A stretch of DNA of 64,000 nt from Cladorhizidae sp. MBARI D1340-BT2. Taxonomy: Eukaryota; Porifera; Demospongiae; Poecilosclerida; Cladorhizidae. Below the pieces are notes generated by a model. That model was given only the letters and a program-made list of their open reading frames with translations. It searched no databases and was not told the DNA's origin. The DNA lies in assembly GCA_028752905.1 (NCBI GenBank), contig JAQNBH010000011.1, positions 23,454,341-23,518,340 on the forward strand. The letters run 5' to 3'. Below, one piece after another: positions 24,732 to 35,880 of the stretch. The translations under genes and the position numbers were made by a program. Positions within the stretch are counted from its first letter, which is position 1; the number at the start of each line of letters is the position of its first letter.

Positions 24732-25769
24732 AAGTTACTGACAAAATGTTTTTAACCTGTAGTACCCATTAGTACCCCTTGCAAGACATCTTGTTCTCTT
24801 GCAAGAAGGGCGAGTTCAGATTACCAGGGCATTGCATATCAGAAGTAAGGAGGTAAGCTTTGCATTATATGATATCCTTATTAAAAAATTATTTCCCATA
24901 ACAATCATCATTTGATATCGACCCAATGGGAGAAGTGGAGCACCATTGTAGTTAAGGTGATGCGAAGGTGATGTTATAGTGATTTCATACTCAGATGTAA
25001 TAGTGGCCTGATCATCTTGGTGCATTTGTGGTTCTAACTGCAAGTGTTGAGATGCTGCCTTGAGACCTAGTACTTGATAAACTAACAGAATGTATATATC
25101 TGAAAAATTAAATGTTTTGTTGTGTGAAATTCTGAAGTTCAGAAATTAACAATATAATTCTTCATAAAAGTTTATTCTAAGCAATCTGCAAGAAGAAGAA
25201 GAAGAAGAAACATCAAGAAAGGAAGTCATCCAGACCATTGGCAAGACTTTAGCTATTCCTCTGTGTGATATGTTGCATAGAATCCTCCAAACTTCTCAAA
25301 CTGGCCACCAAAAGAGTTCTAATCATAACTGTGGCCAATGTTGGACTATCATGGTGCATTATACTTGTACTTATCATGGTGCGAGTGTTTTCAACATCTG
25401 GTAAGCAATGTGGTGGGTGGGAAAATTGCAATAACCTTCAGAACTAAGATTCTAAGATTGCCCAGGATAAAAACTCACTATATGTGCGGATGGGGAGGGA
25501 ATTTTTTTCCACGGTTTTGAATTTTCACACTATTTGTCATAACTTTTTTGTTCTCCATTTCTTATAAGTTATTTTGAAGACAACTGTAGTGCATTTGCTG
25601 CTCTTTCTAAATCTAAAGGTTTGTGCATAGCTACTTCCTAAGTCAAGATATGGTAACTTGATTGCCTCACTTGTCTGTGCTTTGAAGTTGAGCTTACCTG
25701 ACTTTCCCACTTTAATGTGGTTGGCAGAACCACTGATGTGGAAAATGCATTGAAAGAATCCACAAATCA

Positions 25770-26170
25770 TCTGTCACAAGGTGCATGTCCTTAGGTGCAT
25801 GTCCATGATGGTGGGCCAGTCCAGAGCATCATCTCTCACAAGGTGCATGTCCTTGATGGTGAGTCACGTCATAGCATCATCGCTCACAAAGTGCATGTCC
25901 ATGATGGTGAGCCAGGTCAGAGCATCATCTCTCACAAGGCTCATGTCTTGATGGTGGGCCAGGTCAGAGCATCATCTCTCACAAGGTGAATGTCCTTGAT
26001 GGTGAGCCAGGTCAGAGCATCATCTCTCACAAGGTGCATGCCCTTGATGGTGTGAGTCAGGTCAGAGGATCATTTCCCACAAGGTGCAAGTCCTTGATAG
26101 TGGGCCAGGTTATAGTCATCTCTCACAAGGAGCATGTCCTTGATGGTGAATCAGGTCAGAGCATCATGTA
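25770..26170 (+). repeat. 48 bp minisatellite, about 8-9 units (copy 1)
   Basis: Units share the cores TCCTTGATGGTGAGCCAGG, GTCAGAGCATCATC and TCTCACAAGGTGCATG. The unit length of about 48 bp is divisible by three, so it stays open (HKVHVLDGE-type repeats), but frameshifts break it. The paralogous array at 58546-58805 has about six units, so copy number varies. Confidence 0.9.
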
Positions 26171-27264
26171 CAAGTGTATCAAATTTTTATGTCCCTCTAC
26201 TTTTTTTCGGCTTTACACTGACCACCCACCTAACCCACAGCTTTTAAAAGTAGACCATTTGACCGTTTACTAATCATGAGGGAGTAACTGAAGAACACTG
26301 TTCATGATTCTAGAAACTCTGCCATTCAATATCTCATGTTTTAGTGAATGCATTAATTGAACTAAAACACTTTTGAGTTTGACAAAGGGAAAGGAAAAAA
26401 GCTGCCTTTATAGAGTGATGAGGTAAATGTCATTGTAACTCTAATGATGCAATGTCATGGGGATGCAATGTCATGGGTCAAAAAATAAAATGATTTTTTT
26501 TGGTCCTGGATGGATAAAAAATGCCAATCTCAATAGGTTGGCTGCTTTGCTAGTTAACCGATTATACGCGGTATTAATTAATTCAATTGTACCGCATGAC
26601 GCGGAACTTTTTTCATGTGACCTTAGGGTGTGGCGAGTACCAAACAAAACGTGCTAGATCTTTGTCTTGAAGGCTTTTCAGCCTTAGCGGTATATTGCCT
26701 GAAGAGAAAGCGTGTCCTTGGCTACCCGATTACAAAAGAAGTTAGTCTTGCCAGCTTTTGTGCCCGCTGTGGATAACAAATTTCGAGGACCAAAGAGTAT
26801 AATCGAGCGTTCAGCTAAAGATCGGAGTTCTTTGATTCTTCAGAAACCTTCGATGGCGTGTCCAGTTACACTTGCCTGAGCCTTGGAAGCTCCTGGACAG
26901 AAGATAACCCCACGCGCTAGCAATGGACAAAGAAAGATAAGATATAAATAATTTTAATATTTGGAACGCGTAGCTGCTAGCTTAGCTAAGTTGAACTCGA
27001 GGTATGATACTGAATATTGTACGTGCATCCATAGGTTCTTTGCCGGTCAAGTCCCAATACAATGTCCTGCTAACCTACCATCATCCCCATGGGTGGGCAT
27101 GAAAAGGAGAGAGCAGTGGAGCTGAATCAAGAAACCCTAACCCCCTGAACCATGAAGCAACTTGAATTTGCCACTTTCTCACAGGTATTACATATCATTT
27201 TATATGAATACAATGTAGTACATTGGTACATAAGAGAGAGAAGGTTATATTCCAATAACAGGAC

Positions 27265-29866
27265 TATAATTTGTTTTTGTGCCACAATAGATCGTGGGTG
27301 CTCGCGATTCCAGCGTGGCATAGCCATATGCCACATTCCTGGCAGTATCACTGGCTGTCAGATCGCTTCTGTTGCTGGTAGTATAAGTGCAACGTCCTCG
27401 ACTGCACTTCCCAGATGTTGCAGGGGTCTTTATTGGGAAGTGGAGGAAAGGAAGCCTCTTGATAATGGAGCTGCACCCAGCTCTGCGTCAGCTACAATAA
27501 CTTCCTATTATCTCCTTGGCCAGCTGAATCCTAACTTCTTGATCGTAAGTTCACTTCCGCTTCCTGACCATCCTTTGTGCAGAATGAAGGTGTTTGTGAT
27601 AGCCACATTGATCAGAAAGTAAAATATGTATTTGTAGAATTTCTGCTTTTCACCTGACACCTATAATATCCTTTGATCTGATCACCTTTGTCCACGCCTC
27701 CCATGTATTTATTGTAGGCTAGGGGGCAGCTTATTTCCTCTGCTGCCAATGCTCTTATACCTAATCACTGAGGTGACACTCTTGGGGTCGCTGTTGATAC
27801 ATAAGCATGACGATCTTTCTTTTTGTGTGCTCTATAGCTCCATCTGTGTGCTCTATAGCTCCATCTGTGTGTTCTATAGCTCCATCCGTGTGTTCTATAG
27901 CTCCATCCGTGTGCTCTATAGCTCCATCTGTGTGTTCTATAGCTCCATCTGTGTGTTCTATAGCTCCACCTTTGTCCACGCCTCCCATGTATTTATTGTA
28001 GGACTGTATAGCTAGGGGGCAGCTTATTTCCTCTCTGCTGCCAATGCTCTTATGCCTAATCACTGAGGTGACACTCTTGGGGTCGCTGTTGATACATAAG
28101 CATGACGATCTTTCGGTCCTGCCATGCATTTGCACACACTTTTCCACATTGCGTGGTTAGTGACTGGCCCCTAAAAATGTTTAGAAGTTCATATAATGTG
28201 TATCTCATAGTTGGGGTAAATAACATGCATGACCTGATATACAACCCCAAAATGTTTGTGGCATAACACTAACTTGTGTTTATCTAGTGCAATTTTACCT
28301 TTTCTTGAATTTGGCTTTCTTCAGCTCCTCGGGGAAACCACGCCTGTCTTTCCTGGCTGTCCCACATCCATAAATCCCTCTCCTCTCCAAATCAACCAAC
28401 AGACTATGCGAGGTAAAAAAGCTGTCAAAGTACATGTGGTGCCACTTGCCCTGTAGGTCCTCAGTTAGCCACTCTTGCCCCCAAGTGGTGCTCAACTGCA
28501 CCTTTCTTTTCCCCCGTGTAAATCTCGAACTGTGTGAAAAAACCGTTTCGGCTATCAGCCCGAACCCACACCTTGATTCCTCTTTTGATGGGTTTCATTG
28601 GCATGTATTGCTTCAGTGATGAATGACCTTGAAAGTTTATCATAGCCTCATCGATTGCAATCTCGCAGTTAGGCCTGTATATTGATGAAAATTTGTGTTG
28701 AAAATGGCTGAGAAGAGGTCGGATTTTCCCCAGCCTGTCATAATTTTCACTGCCCCTTGGGGAAAGTGTACAATTGTCTACAAAATGTAGAAACCTTGTA
28801 ATTGTCCTGTACCTATCCCTGGATATTCTTTGGGATATCGGTTTATAATTGTGGATGGGATCCCTCTTCCAATAGTCGTCTGTGGATGGCTGGTGATTAA
28901 TTCCCATAAGAATGCTGAAGCCTATGAATGCTCGTATATCATCCTCTGTAATTTCTTTCCAAGAAACATAGGCTTCAGCACCCATGACTTCTTCAGCATA
29001 CTTATTTGTTTGATCCACTATCTCTTCCACTATGTTAGGTGTTTAAAAAAAGTTCAAATACCTCCAGTGGTGATTCCTGTATAGGAACTGTAGGTCCTAC
29101 GGAATATGTGAATGGATGAATTGTAGGGGTCACTAGGTTTGGTGACCAAACTGGAGGCAATGTCTGTGTGGAAGAGACAGTGGATGGCAAGGCTGAGGAG
29201 GTGGCAGTGGAAGGAATGAAAGAGGGTGATGGTTGGATTTGTTGTTGAGTTGGTATAATGTTGAGTTGGGGCTGGGGTGTGTAAGTAGGTGTGGTTGATA
29301 CTGATGTTGGTTGAGGCATGGGTGTGGTTGATTCTGATGTAGGTAGAGGTGGAAGTCATTGTGGTCAATACCGATGTGGTTTGAGGCTGGGGTGTGGTTG
29401 ATACTGATGTGGTTTGAGGCTGGGGTGTGGTCGATACTGAAGTAGATATGGAAGTGCATGTTGTCGATAGCGATGGTGGTAAAAGGTGGCAGGTAGCAGT
29501 AGTGTTTACAGAGTCTGATGTGAAAGCAACCACGGAGTCTTTTACTGAGATGGGTGTGATAAAAGCGGCATTCATTTGGGTCGATGGGTTGGGTAAAGGT
29601 GTCTTGTGTAATGCGGCAGGTATCGCGAAGGAATGAGCATCTTCCTCTTCCATGTCTAAATATATTACATGTATATATAATTATTTTATATATATATTTT
29701 ATTATATTATTCAACATTTGTTCACTAAAATTTCCTTACCTTCCTGCAGATTCCTCATCACTTCCATCTGCAAATGGCTCATCCAAGTCCCCATCTCCAT
29801 CCAATGCCTTGTGGACCTCCTCCAAAGACAAACATTCTCTTTTGCCATTATAGTTATCCTATTTTT
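27265..29866 (-). pseudogene. piggyBac transposase A (broken)
   Basis: The transposase reads right to left. The N-terminal exon (about 29866-29744) gives KRECLSLEEVHKAL and FADGSDEES, with a 1 nt deletion just after the ATG. An intron with GTAAGG donor follows, then a Thr/Pro/Gln-rich linker (to about 29060). The DDE_Tnp_1_7 core follows: EEIVDQTNKYAEEV, catalytic D in CEIAIDEAMINF, KQYMPMKPIKRGIKVW, second D in MYFDSFFTS, third D in KYMGGVDKG. The C-terminus (27265-27400) is the Cys-rich zinc domain with YCQECGIWLCHAG. Frameshifts near 29035 and 28480, a Trp-to-stop TGA in the zinc domain, and an internal duplication disable it. The enzyme would cut and paste DNA at TTAA sites. Confidence 0.88.
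27689..28111 (-). repeat. Internal duplication flanking a 21 bp minisatellite in transposase A
   Basis: A segment of about 125-135 bp at 27689-27812 recurs at 27974-28111 with small indels. Between them lie seven 21 bp units (core CTATAGCTCCATCTGTG, 27826-27968). On the coding strand the units add AIEHTDG repeats directly after the third catalytic Asp of the transposase, so the duplication would insert about 95 residues at the active site. Confidence 0.9.
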
Positions 29867-30257
29867 AATATGTATAAGTCATAATTGTTTTCAAGTTTTC
29901 AAAAAAAATGTTATAGTAAGTCCTATATGTGACAGGCTCTGGGAAAAGGGCCCACTTCGCGCAGATATTGAAATTGAGATACAACCTAAAACAATGCCTA
30001 GGCCAAAATTTTATAAAATCCATTTTATTAGCTTATAAGTATCTATTATCTTTTAGCTAACTTTCTGTGAAGTTTGATGACCTAAAAGCGTCTGCTTCTT
30101 GCCGAGCGTAGCCTTAGAAAACTCGGACTCAATTCTTCTCTACGCGTAACCGAGATTGAAGTTTAACTGCCGGCGGAAGAATACTACGTGCACACGGAAG
30201 TATGGGAGTTACCCGCGCGCCTTTATAACTCGTTACCACAGTAACAACAGCTGCAGA

Positions 30258-31774
30258 ATGTCTTTTCAAACTAGTGCTGCTAGAGCTGTGAATGGTTTGC
30301 TTCACTTTTGTGAGAAAGACCAACAACCCTTGTTGGATATCTTACAAGACTACTTCAACACTCCTTTTGAAGGAGAAATGGACAGTGATGATGTGACTGG
30401 AGCAGCAAATCATGGCAGGTTTAGTGAAGACATAGGTGTCCATAGCCAAAAAAAAATATCATCTACTGAATAGCTGAATAGCAAAATATACACTGTATTG
30501 ACAAAAATTTGTATTTAGGAGTAATGTGGAGTAATGTGTTGGAATTATAGTACATCTGTGTGCATACTATTTACAGAGACAGAACTTTTGTGCAATAGCA
30601 GAGTGGTAGAGGTTGGCGAGATGGGTGTGGAGGAGGAGATCAGTGAGGATGAAGAAATTAAGAAATTGAGGAGGAAGATTTGGACCGTGATGAGCAAGTG
30701 AGTGAAGCCCTGGAGAATCTTCACATGATTGATGGCATCGAACCAACTCTTTCCGACATCGAGGAAAATAAGCAAGTTGGAGATTTCTTGGATGCTGGAT
30801 GTGGTTGTCGTCTTCGTGATGGGGGAAGTTTCTCTCTCCCATTTTCCTTGACAGCATGTCTTTGATTTCGCTCACACTGCAATTCCCAGACACACAATGA
30901 GTTGGACATCTTGCTTGGGCAGCTCATGGCTACCTCAAATTCGATGGAGATGGTTCGGCATTCACTGTTGAGTCGACAGAAAAAGTACACAAAATATTAC
31001 CATCAGGGGCAACCAGTGTGTCCTTCCATGTTTCGTTACCTTCACACTGTTGGCGAGAAACGAATGAAGAACTTGGTGACACACTTCAAGGACAATGGGC
31101 TTGCACCACGTGTCCATGGAAACACCAGGCGTCTTCCTCACAATGCCCTTGCATTTGCTTAGGTAGAGTTTATTGTCAGATTCTTACTAAACTCTGCTGA
31201 TCAGAATGGCCTGCTCCTTCCTGGTCGCATACCAGGTTATAGCAGATCTGACATCAAGCTGCTACCTTCTAGCGTGTCCAAGAGAGGGATCCGGAGGGTG
31301 TATTGTGAAGCTGCTAACTCCACACCCTGTGCATGTCCTGCTGCATACTCCACCTTCAATATAAGCTCTGGCAGTCACTGCTTCCATCCATTATTATTAT
31401 GAAACCTATGTCTGACTTGTGCTGGCAATGCCAACAGAACAGTACAGCTATCCTCCGAGCTGCTAACTGTCCTGATGTGGAGAAATGTGCTACTATAAAA
31501 GCAGCAGAAGAGCACCTTCAAATTGTGCAGCTGGAAAGGTCGTTCTACAAAACCACCTGTGACGAGTGCTGGCGAGAAGTCCGGGAGTACTTCACCTGAA
31601 GATGAGAAGGATAGTACCTGTCCTTTGCCAGCTGTCCCCAAGCCTTCCAGCACTCCCTCCTCACCAACTGGTAATCAGAATAAAGAGGATTATCTTCCCT
31701 CTGCCAAGAAACACACTTGTATGATCTGCAGAAAGGAGGGACATAACAGTAGATCAGCAACAATAAGTCTTTAA
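30258..31774 (+). pseudogene. DUF7869-like transposase gene, core deleted
   Basis: The ATG at 30258 opens SFQTSAARAVNGLLHF and LLDILQDYFNTPFEGE, the same N-terminus as the element II gene. After an intron ending near 30575 the protein continues in pieces: FLDAGCGCRLRDGGS, ELDILLGQLMA, FRYLHTVGEKRMKNL, PRVHGNTRRLPHNAL, NGLLLPGRIPGYSRSD, MSDLCWQCQQNSTAI. Near 31600 the reading jumps to DEKDSTCPLPAVPKP, which aligns with the last 40 residues of the element II protein. About 250 residues containing the HADN-type core are missing. It ends with CMICRKEGHNSRSA, a CCHC knuckle lacking its last Cys. TGA and TAG stops and frameshifts also occur. Confidence 0.8.
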
Positions 31775-31919
31775 CCAATGTTGTTGTAACGCTGTATAAT
31801 AATAATTATTCTTGTCCTACTTTTTATCTAATAATAGTTTGTTCTAACAACAACAAAAGAGAGAAAACTGGGTTAGGACAAGTAGCCGGCTTACTGCTGA
31901 CCTGAAACTAAGTTTAATA

Positions 31920-32430
31920 AACACTAACTGTAGGCTAGAAACAAGTTAACTATGGGCTAGAAACTAAACACTAACTATGGGCTAAATAAATAAAGGTTAA
32001 CTGTGGGCTAGAAAACAAGTTAAACAAAGGCTAACTGTGGGCTAGAAAACAAGTTAAATAAAGGCTAACTGTGGGCTAGAAAACAAGTTAAATAAAGGCT
32101 AACTGTGGGCTAGAAAACAAGTTAAACAAAGGCTAACTGTGGGTTAGAAAAGAAGTTCAATAAAGGCTAACTGTGGGCTAGAAAACAAGTTAAATAAAGG
32201 CTAACTGTGGGCTAGAAAACAAGTTAAATAAAGGCTAACTATGGGCTAGAAAACAGGTTAAATAAAGGCTAACTGTGGGCTAGAAAACGAGTTAAACAAA
32301 GACTACCTGTGAACAAAGGCTAACTGTAGGATAGAAATCAAGTTAAACAAAGGCTAACTGTGGGCTTATTAGAAAACAAGTTAAACAAAGGCCAACTGTG
32401 AGCTAGAGAACAAGTTAAATAAAAAAGTTA
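31920..32430 (+). repeat. About 34 bp minisatellite in element I
   Basis: About 14 units with cores GGCTAACTGTGGGCTAGAAA and AACAAGTTAAATAAA lie between the gene and the right end of element I. The AATAAA in each unit could act as a poly(A) signal. The same repeat is much longer in element III. Confidence 0.93.
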
Positions 32431-32984
32431 CAGTTGGTGGGCTAGTACTATCTCTCACCTGCTTTTCCTCCCAAGAATAGCTGCTTGATTCATGGAGGCA
32501 TGAAGTTTTGGGGGGCTCTAGTGGTGTTCAAAGTCCTTGGCTGCGCCGTGGAAGCGAACAAAAGCTCCTCCAAGAAGTGTGACTTCTCCACGAACTATGA
32601 AGGGCATATCTTGTAGAATCACGTGCTACCTCAAAACGTGTAACGCGGAAGATTACGGAAATAGAAAAATTCCCCGTAAGTAAACATTGAAAGACCGTTT
32701 TCATGGAATTATGGCCTTGTACTTAGATGTGTTAGATCGGTCGTAGCTCAGCAAACCAACTAGCTATGGTGACGCTTCTTAGACCATTTTGAAGGTAATA
32801 AGGTGTGCTATATCTTAGTGCCAATAACTCAAATTTTATATCTTGCGCGAAGTGGGCCCTTTTCGCAGAGCCTGTCACATATAATAAAGGCACTATCATG
32901 AACTTACAGTGTTATAGAGCAGTATCGCAGCAATGGATCCTTCGTAAAGAGTAAGACAGCTAGCCGATCGCGCGAATAAAAAGG

Positions 32985-33075
32985 CTGCTTGATATGACGC
33001 CAATTGGCGTCTACCGCCGTTCAGAGCACGCACGGGCATGACGCCAATTGGCGTCTATCGCCGTTAATCGGTTAA
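32985..33075 (-). repeat. Subterminal palindromes at the 5' end of piggyBac A
   Basis: The 16 bp perfect palindrome GACGCCAATTGGCGTC occurs twice, about 43 bp apart, each followed by TA-C/T-CGCCGTT, just inside the terminal repeat. Such subterminal repeats are normally transposase binding sites. The 5' side of the broken transposase gene faces this end. Confidence 0.7.
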
Positions 33076-33639
33076 ACTGCGTTAGTCGACTACTATAGTC
33101 GCCTCAATTGAACTTTACGTAATTGCGAAGGGCCGCCCGCTCCATGCTAAATTATTAGTTGGATCTCGAGCATTGGAGCTAAACTTAGCTTTGCGCATCA
33201 TGTTTTTTTGGTGCGGTGATCGGCACCTGCTTGTTCTAGAGCAGACGTTTCTTACGTTGACTTGCCATTCTAAGCTTCTTACTTGCTTTTGCAGCGCCGA
33301 CTATTCCAGCTCACAAATTCTTTCTCTTTTCCAATCTTGCTCACCTCGCCGAACCCTGAACTCTAAACTGTTTGCAAGCTCTGCGCAGTTCTAGTTGCTG
33401 AACTCCACCTTCTTGATCTCACAACTCCACCCTCCAAATTTACCAACAAGCTCCTCCCTGAAGAATTTCATTATTAGCAATTATTCTGAACCCTAGACCT
33501 TATCAAGTTCATGGTGATATATATGAGTGATGGAGACTTTGATGGTTACCTTGAAGGAAAGTTATTTACTACAGCAAGAGCAATAAAATACAATATAAAT
33601 AACCAATAAATATTCTTTTTATTATAGATGTTGGAGATG
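33076..33639. other. Unassigned interval
   Basis: Unique AT-rich sequence between piggyBac A and B. An open frame at 33173-33394 resembles nothing I know. The interval could be the 5' part of piggyBac B, but no TTAA-flanked terminal repeat is visible. Confidence 0.4.
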
Positions 33640-35045
33640 AAGGTGCTGATAATGAATGTGAAGAGGGCGAGGTTCCAGGTGAAGAGGGCGGCGAGGTTCC
33701 AGGTGAAGAGGGCGGTGAGGTTCCAGGTGAAGAGGGTGAGGTTCCAGGTGAAGAGGGGGTGAGGTTCCAGGTGAAGAGGGTGAGTTCCAGGTGAAGAGGG
33801 TGAGGTTCCAGGTGAAGAGGGTGAGGTTCCAGGTGAAGAGGGTGAGGTTCCAGATGAAGAGGGCGAGATACGAGATGAAGAGTGCGAGGTTCAAGGTGGG
33901 GGGCATGAGGTTGAATGTGATGGGTGGGATGATGTTAGTTTGCATAGTGAGGATGGAGCGGGAGGTGGTTATGACATAGACGAGGAAGAAGGCGATGCAA
34001 GTGGCATGGTGGTATCTTCTGTTCTTCTGTTGGTGGGCCTAATAAGGTGTGGTCGAGCCTCTGGATACTTTCGAACAATTATTCACGTCAATATCATCAA
34101 GGATATCTGGTGTGAAACGAACCGGTATGGGAAACAGTACTTGGCAAGTCACCAGCAGCACCTTGATGAACACCCACAAGCAAGAGAGCATGACTTCATC
34201 CGCCACCTGTTCACGCTGGAAGAAATGTATAGGTAAATGACATAAGGCCAGTAAGCTTACAATAAAATATTAATTAGCAATTGTTACACACCTCTAACCT
34301 TGTCACTCTCACACACCTCAATATTTGCATAAATACATGATGGTGCAAATATTAACCCACAAAGCTTTCATCTTATATCAAAACCTGTGCAACCTCAGAT
34401 TACATGCAAAACACACATTACAGGCAGCATTTATTTTTTGCCACCAATGACAGGACACACAGTTATACTTTACTATACAGATTCATCGCAATGGTGATTC
34501 TAATGTCTAATGGGAGTGCTGGATTATCCCACTCCCCAGAGCTACTGGAGCAGAAGTTGCCCATTACATATCCCTACATTCTCCACCATAATGTCAGGAG
34601 ATAGGTTTTTGTTGTTGCTCAATTTTTTACACTTGACCAACAATGAGAATCAAGTAGGACGAGGTCAACCAGGACATGATCAGCTATTCAAGATCCGGAC
34701 ATATATGACAGCACTGGTGTAAAGGTTTCAGGCATCTTACACGTTGCATCGGGAAATTGCATGACTGGTTTCAAAGGGCGTTTATTCTTCCTTCAATACA
34801 TGCCCCCAAAACCCACAAAAGTGGGCATTGGTACTGGCCAACTCAAAGACAGCATATACATGGAATTGGTCACTATATGCAGGAAGGGAGGACTATACCT
34901 CCAAATATTCATTGGCCACACGCGTTGTGTTACATCTAGTAACAAAATTACATAACTTTGGACATCACCTCCAGGATTTCATCCAGAAGTTCTTGCAAGA
35001 GGGGGCATAATGGTGTGTTCCAAAATTTAGGGGGGACAACATGTA
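33640..35045 (+). pseudogene. piggyBac transposase B (broken)
   Basis: An acidic N-terminal part with GEVPGEEG repeats is followed by DIWCETNRYGKQYLASHQ and HPQAREHDFIRHLFTLEEMYR. A 248 bp intron (34233-34480, GTAAAT to TACAG) splices in frame to FIAMVILMSNG. The core then reads HSPELLEQKLPI, GDRFLLLLNFLHLTNNEN and MTGFKGRLFFLQYMPPKPTK, then in another frame TRVVLHLVTKLHNFGHHL. The first catalytic Asp (normally DE-x-M before GFKGR) is replaced by GNCM. Stops after the HHNV motif and frameshifts follow, and the C-terminus with the zinc domain is absent. It belongs to a different piggyBac lineage from A. Confidence 0.85.
33655..33865 (+). repeat. 21 bp coding minisatellite in piggyBac B
   Basis: About ten units of GAGGTTCCAGGTGAAGAGG, some with one or more bases added, encode GEVPGEE repeats in the acidic N-terminal region. 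Units of irregular length shift the frame near 33760. Confidence 0.85.
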
Positions 35046-35689
35046 CTGTAAGCATGTGAAGTGTGGCCGTAGCTAGTGGGGTCTCCCCGGGGAAATTTTG
35101 AAAAAATTGATTCTCTGAGACGCATTCTGGTGCATTCTCAGCACAATATTCAATGTTTTAGTCATCATAAGTACTGCATATGATGGATAGATTCCTCCTC
35201 ACCAAAAGCCCATAATCAGCATGATTGTGCAGCTAATTCAGCTAAGTATTGTCTCAGAAAGTGTATTTACAGAGTACATAATGTATTACATTAATAGTTT
35301 TGTAGCTAGATGCAATTGTGTCATAATCTAGAACGTTCTGTTCATGTGCTATTATTCTGTGGTTGTACTCTTTGATACTAAAATATTTTTCATGGGTATA
35401 AAGATAGCCAAGTTACTTTAGCTAAAGCGGGGGTACCTAAAAACCTGAATGCCTGTGGTTCTGCATAAATATCCAGATTGCTAAGTGTTAACGATTTCAA
35501 ATAAGTACCTGAGGCTAGAGAAAGCTATACTCTACGCAATGAGTGTTTTCATTAGGCACAAAAATGTAGGTACGTGGTCAAGCATGCAAAAGGAAAAAAT
35601 TATCGATCACTACGGTGCATATGATGCAGAGCTGCCTGCGGAGACTGTGCAGAGTGATGAATATATACCAAGGAAGCTCTGATATCCAC
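35046..35689 (+). other. Unassigned interval, possibly part of a hAT remnant
   Basis: No known domain is seen. An open frame at 35485-35682 (AILYAMSVFIRHKN and EKIIDHYGAYDAEL) runs close to the hAT-like fragment downstream and could be the preceding part of that transposase, but it is in a different frame and I cannot confirm the match. Confidence 0.3.
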
Positions 35690-35880
35690 TGAACTCAGAA
35701 CAGAGTGGAAAACATTTCGTAGCTACCTATCCAAGCAGCCGAAAGGAACTTTGTACTCAGAGCAAACCAAACTCAGTAGTGAGGAAATGCTGAGAACAAT
35801 CTTCCCCAACATCAGCACTCTGGCAAACATCTGTCTCACTATTCCTGTTAGCACTGCCACTAGTGTCTTCTCTCATTTAT
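35690..35880 (+). pseudogene. hAT-type transposase C-terminal fragment
   Basis: Read in one frame, this gives ELRTEWKTFRSYLSKQ and then IFPNISTLANICLTIPVSTAT. The latter is the hAT dimerisation-region signature, normally continuing as VERSFS and then KTRLRN-like residues. Here the frame passes straight into the minisatellite (SVFSHLYIY), and the first minisatellite unit overlaps the last recognisable codons. Everything upstream, including the hAT catalytic residues, is missing or unrecognised. Confidence 0.6.

Larger units (their letters stand above)
24660..26557 (+). repeat. Unique block of a segmental duplication (copy 1)
   Basis: From the satellite edge through GTTACTGACAAAATG (24735) to GCTTTGCTAGTTAA (26557) this block matches 57460-58848 in direct orientation with moderate divergence. 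Copy 1 has an extra stretch of about 330 bp (roughly 26170-26510) absent from copy 2. Short open frames (minus 24816-25043, plus 25265-25447) are not conserved in copy 2, so I do not call genes. The block ends exactly where piggyBac A is inserted. Confidence 0.85.
29928..32879 (+). mobile_element. DUF7869-like TIR transposon, deletion derivative (element I)
   Basis: The left end is TGTGACAGGCTCTGGGAAAA and continues into GGGCCCACTTCGCGCA. The right end is its reverse complement (TGCGCGAAGTGGGCCC into CAGAGCCTGTCACA). TATA lies immediately outside both ends (29924-29927 and 32880-32883), consistent with a 4 bp TATA target duplication, although TA alone cannot be excluded. The 2952 bp element carries a broken plus-strand gene and a minisatellite. 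It sits in the 5' region of piggyBac A. The ends are clearly related to those of element II. Confidence 0.88.
26554..33075 (-). mobile_element. piggyBac element A with nested element I
   Basis: The left end is TTAA (26554-26557) followed by CCGATTATACGCGGTA. The right end, read inwards on the minus strand, is TTAA (33072-33075) followed by CCGATTAACGGCGATA. The shared CCGATTA ends with TTAA on both sides are diagnostic of piggyBac. Inside is a minus-strand transposase (27265-29866) and a DUF7869-like element inserted in its 5' region. The left flank matches the start of an empty-site paralogue at 58815-58848; the right flank does not. Confidence 0.8.

Noticed and set aside
24816..25043. 75-codon minus-strand frame in the unique block
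   Set aside because: Broken in the paralogous copy at 57.6-57.85 kb and lacking any domain.
28295..29030. Domesticated piggyBac (PGBD-like) host gene
   Set aside because: Frameshifts, a stop in the zinc domain, terminal TTAA ends and an internal repeat expansion indicate a decayed transposon copy.
29054..29653. Thr/Pro-rich minus-strand frame as a mucin-like secreted protein
   Set aside because: It connects by frame and position to piggyBac N-terminal and core motifs, so it is the transposase linker region.
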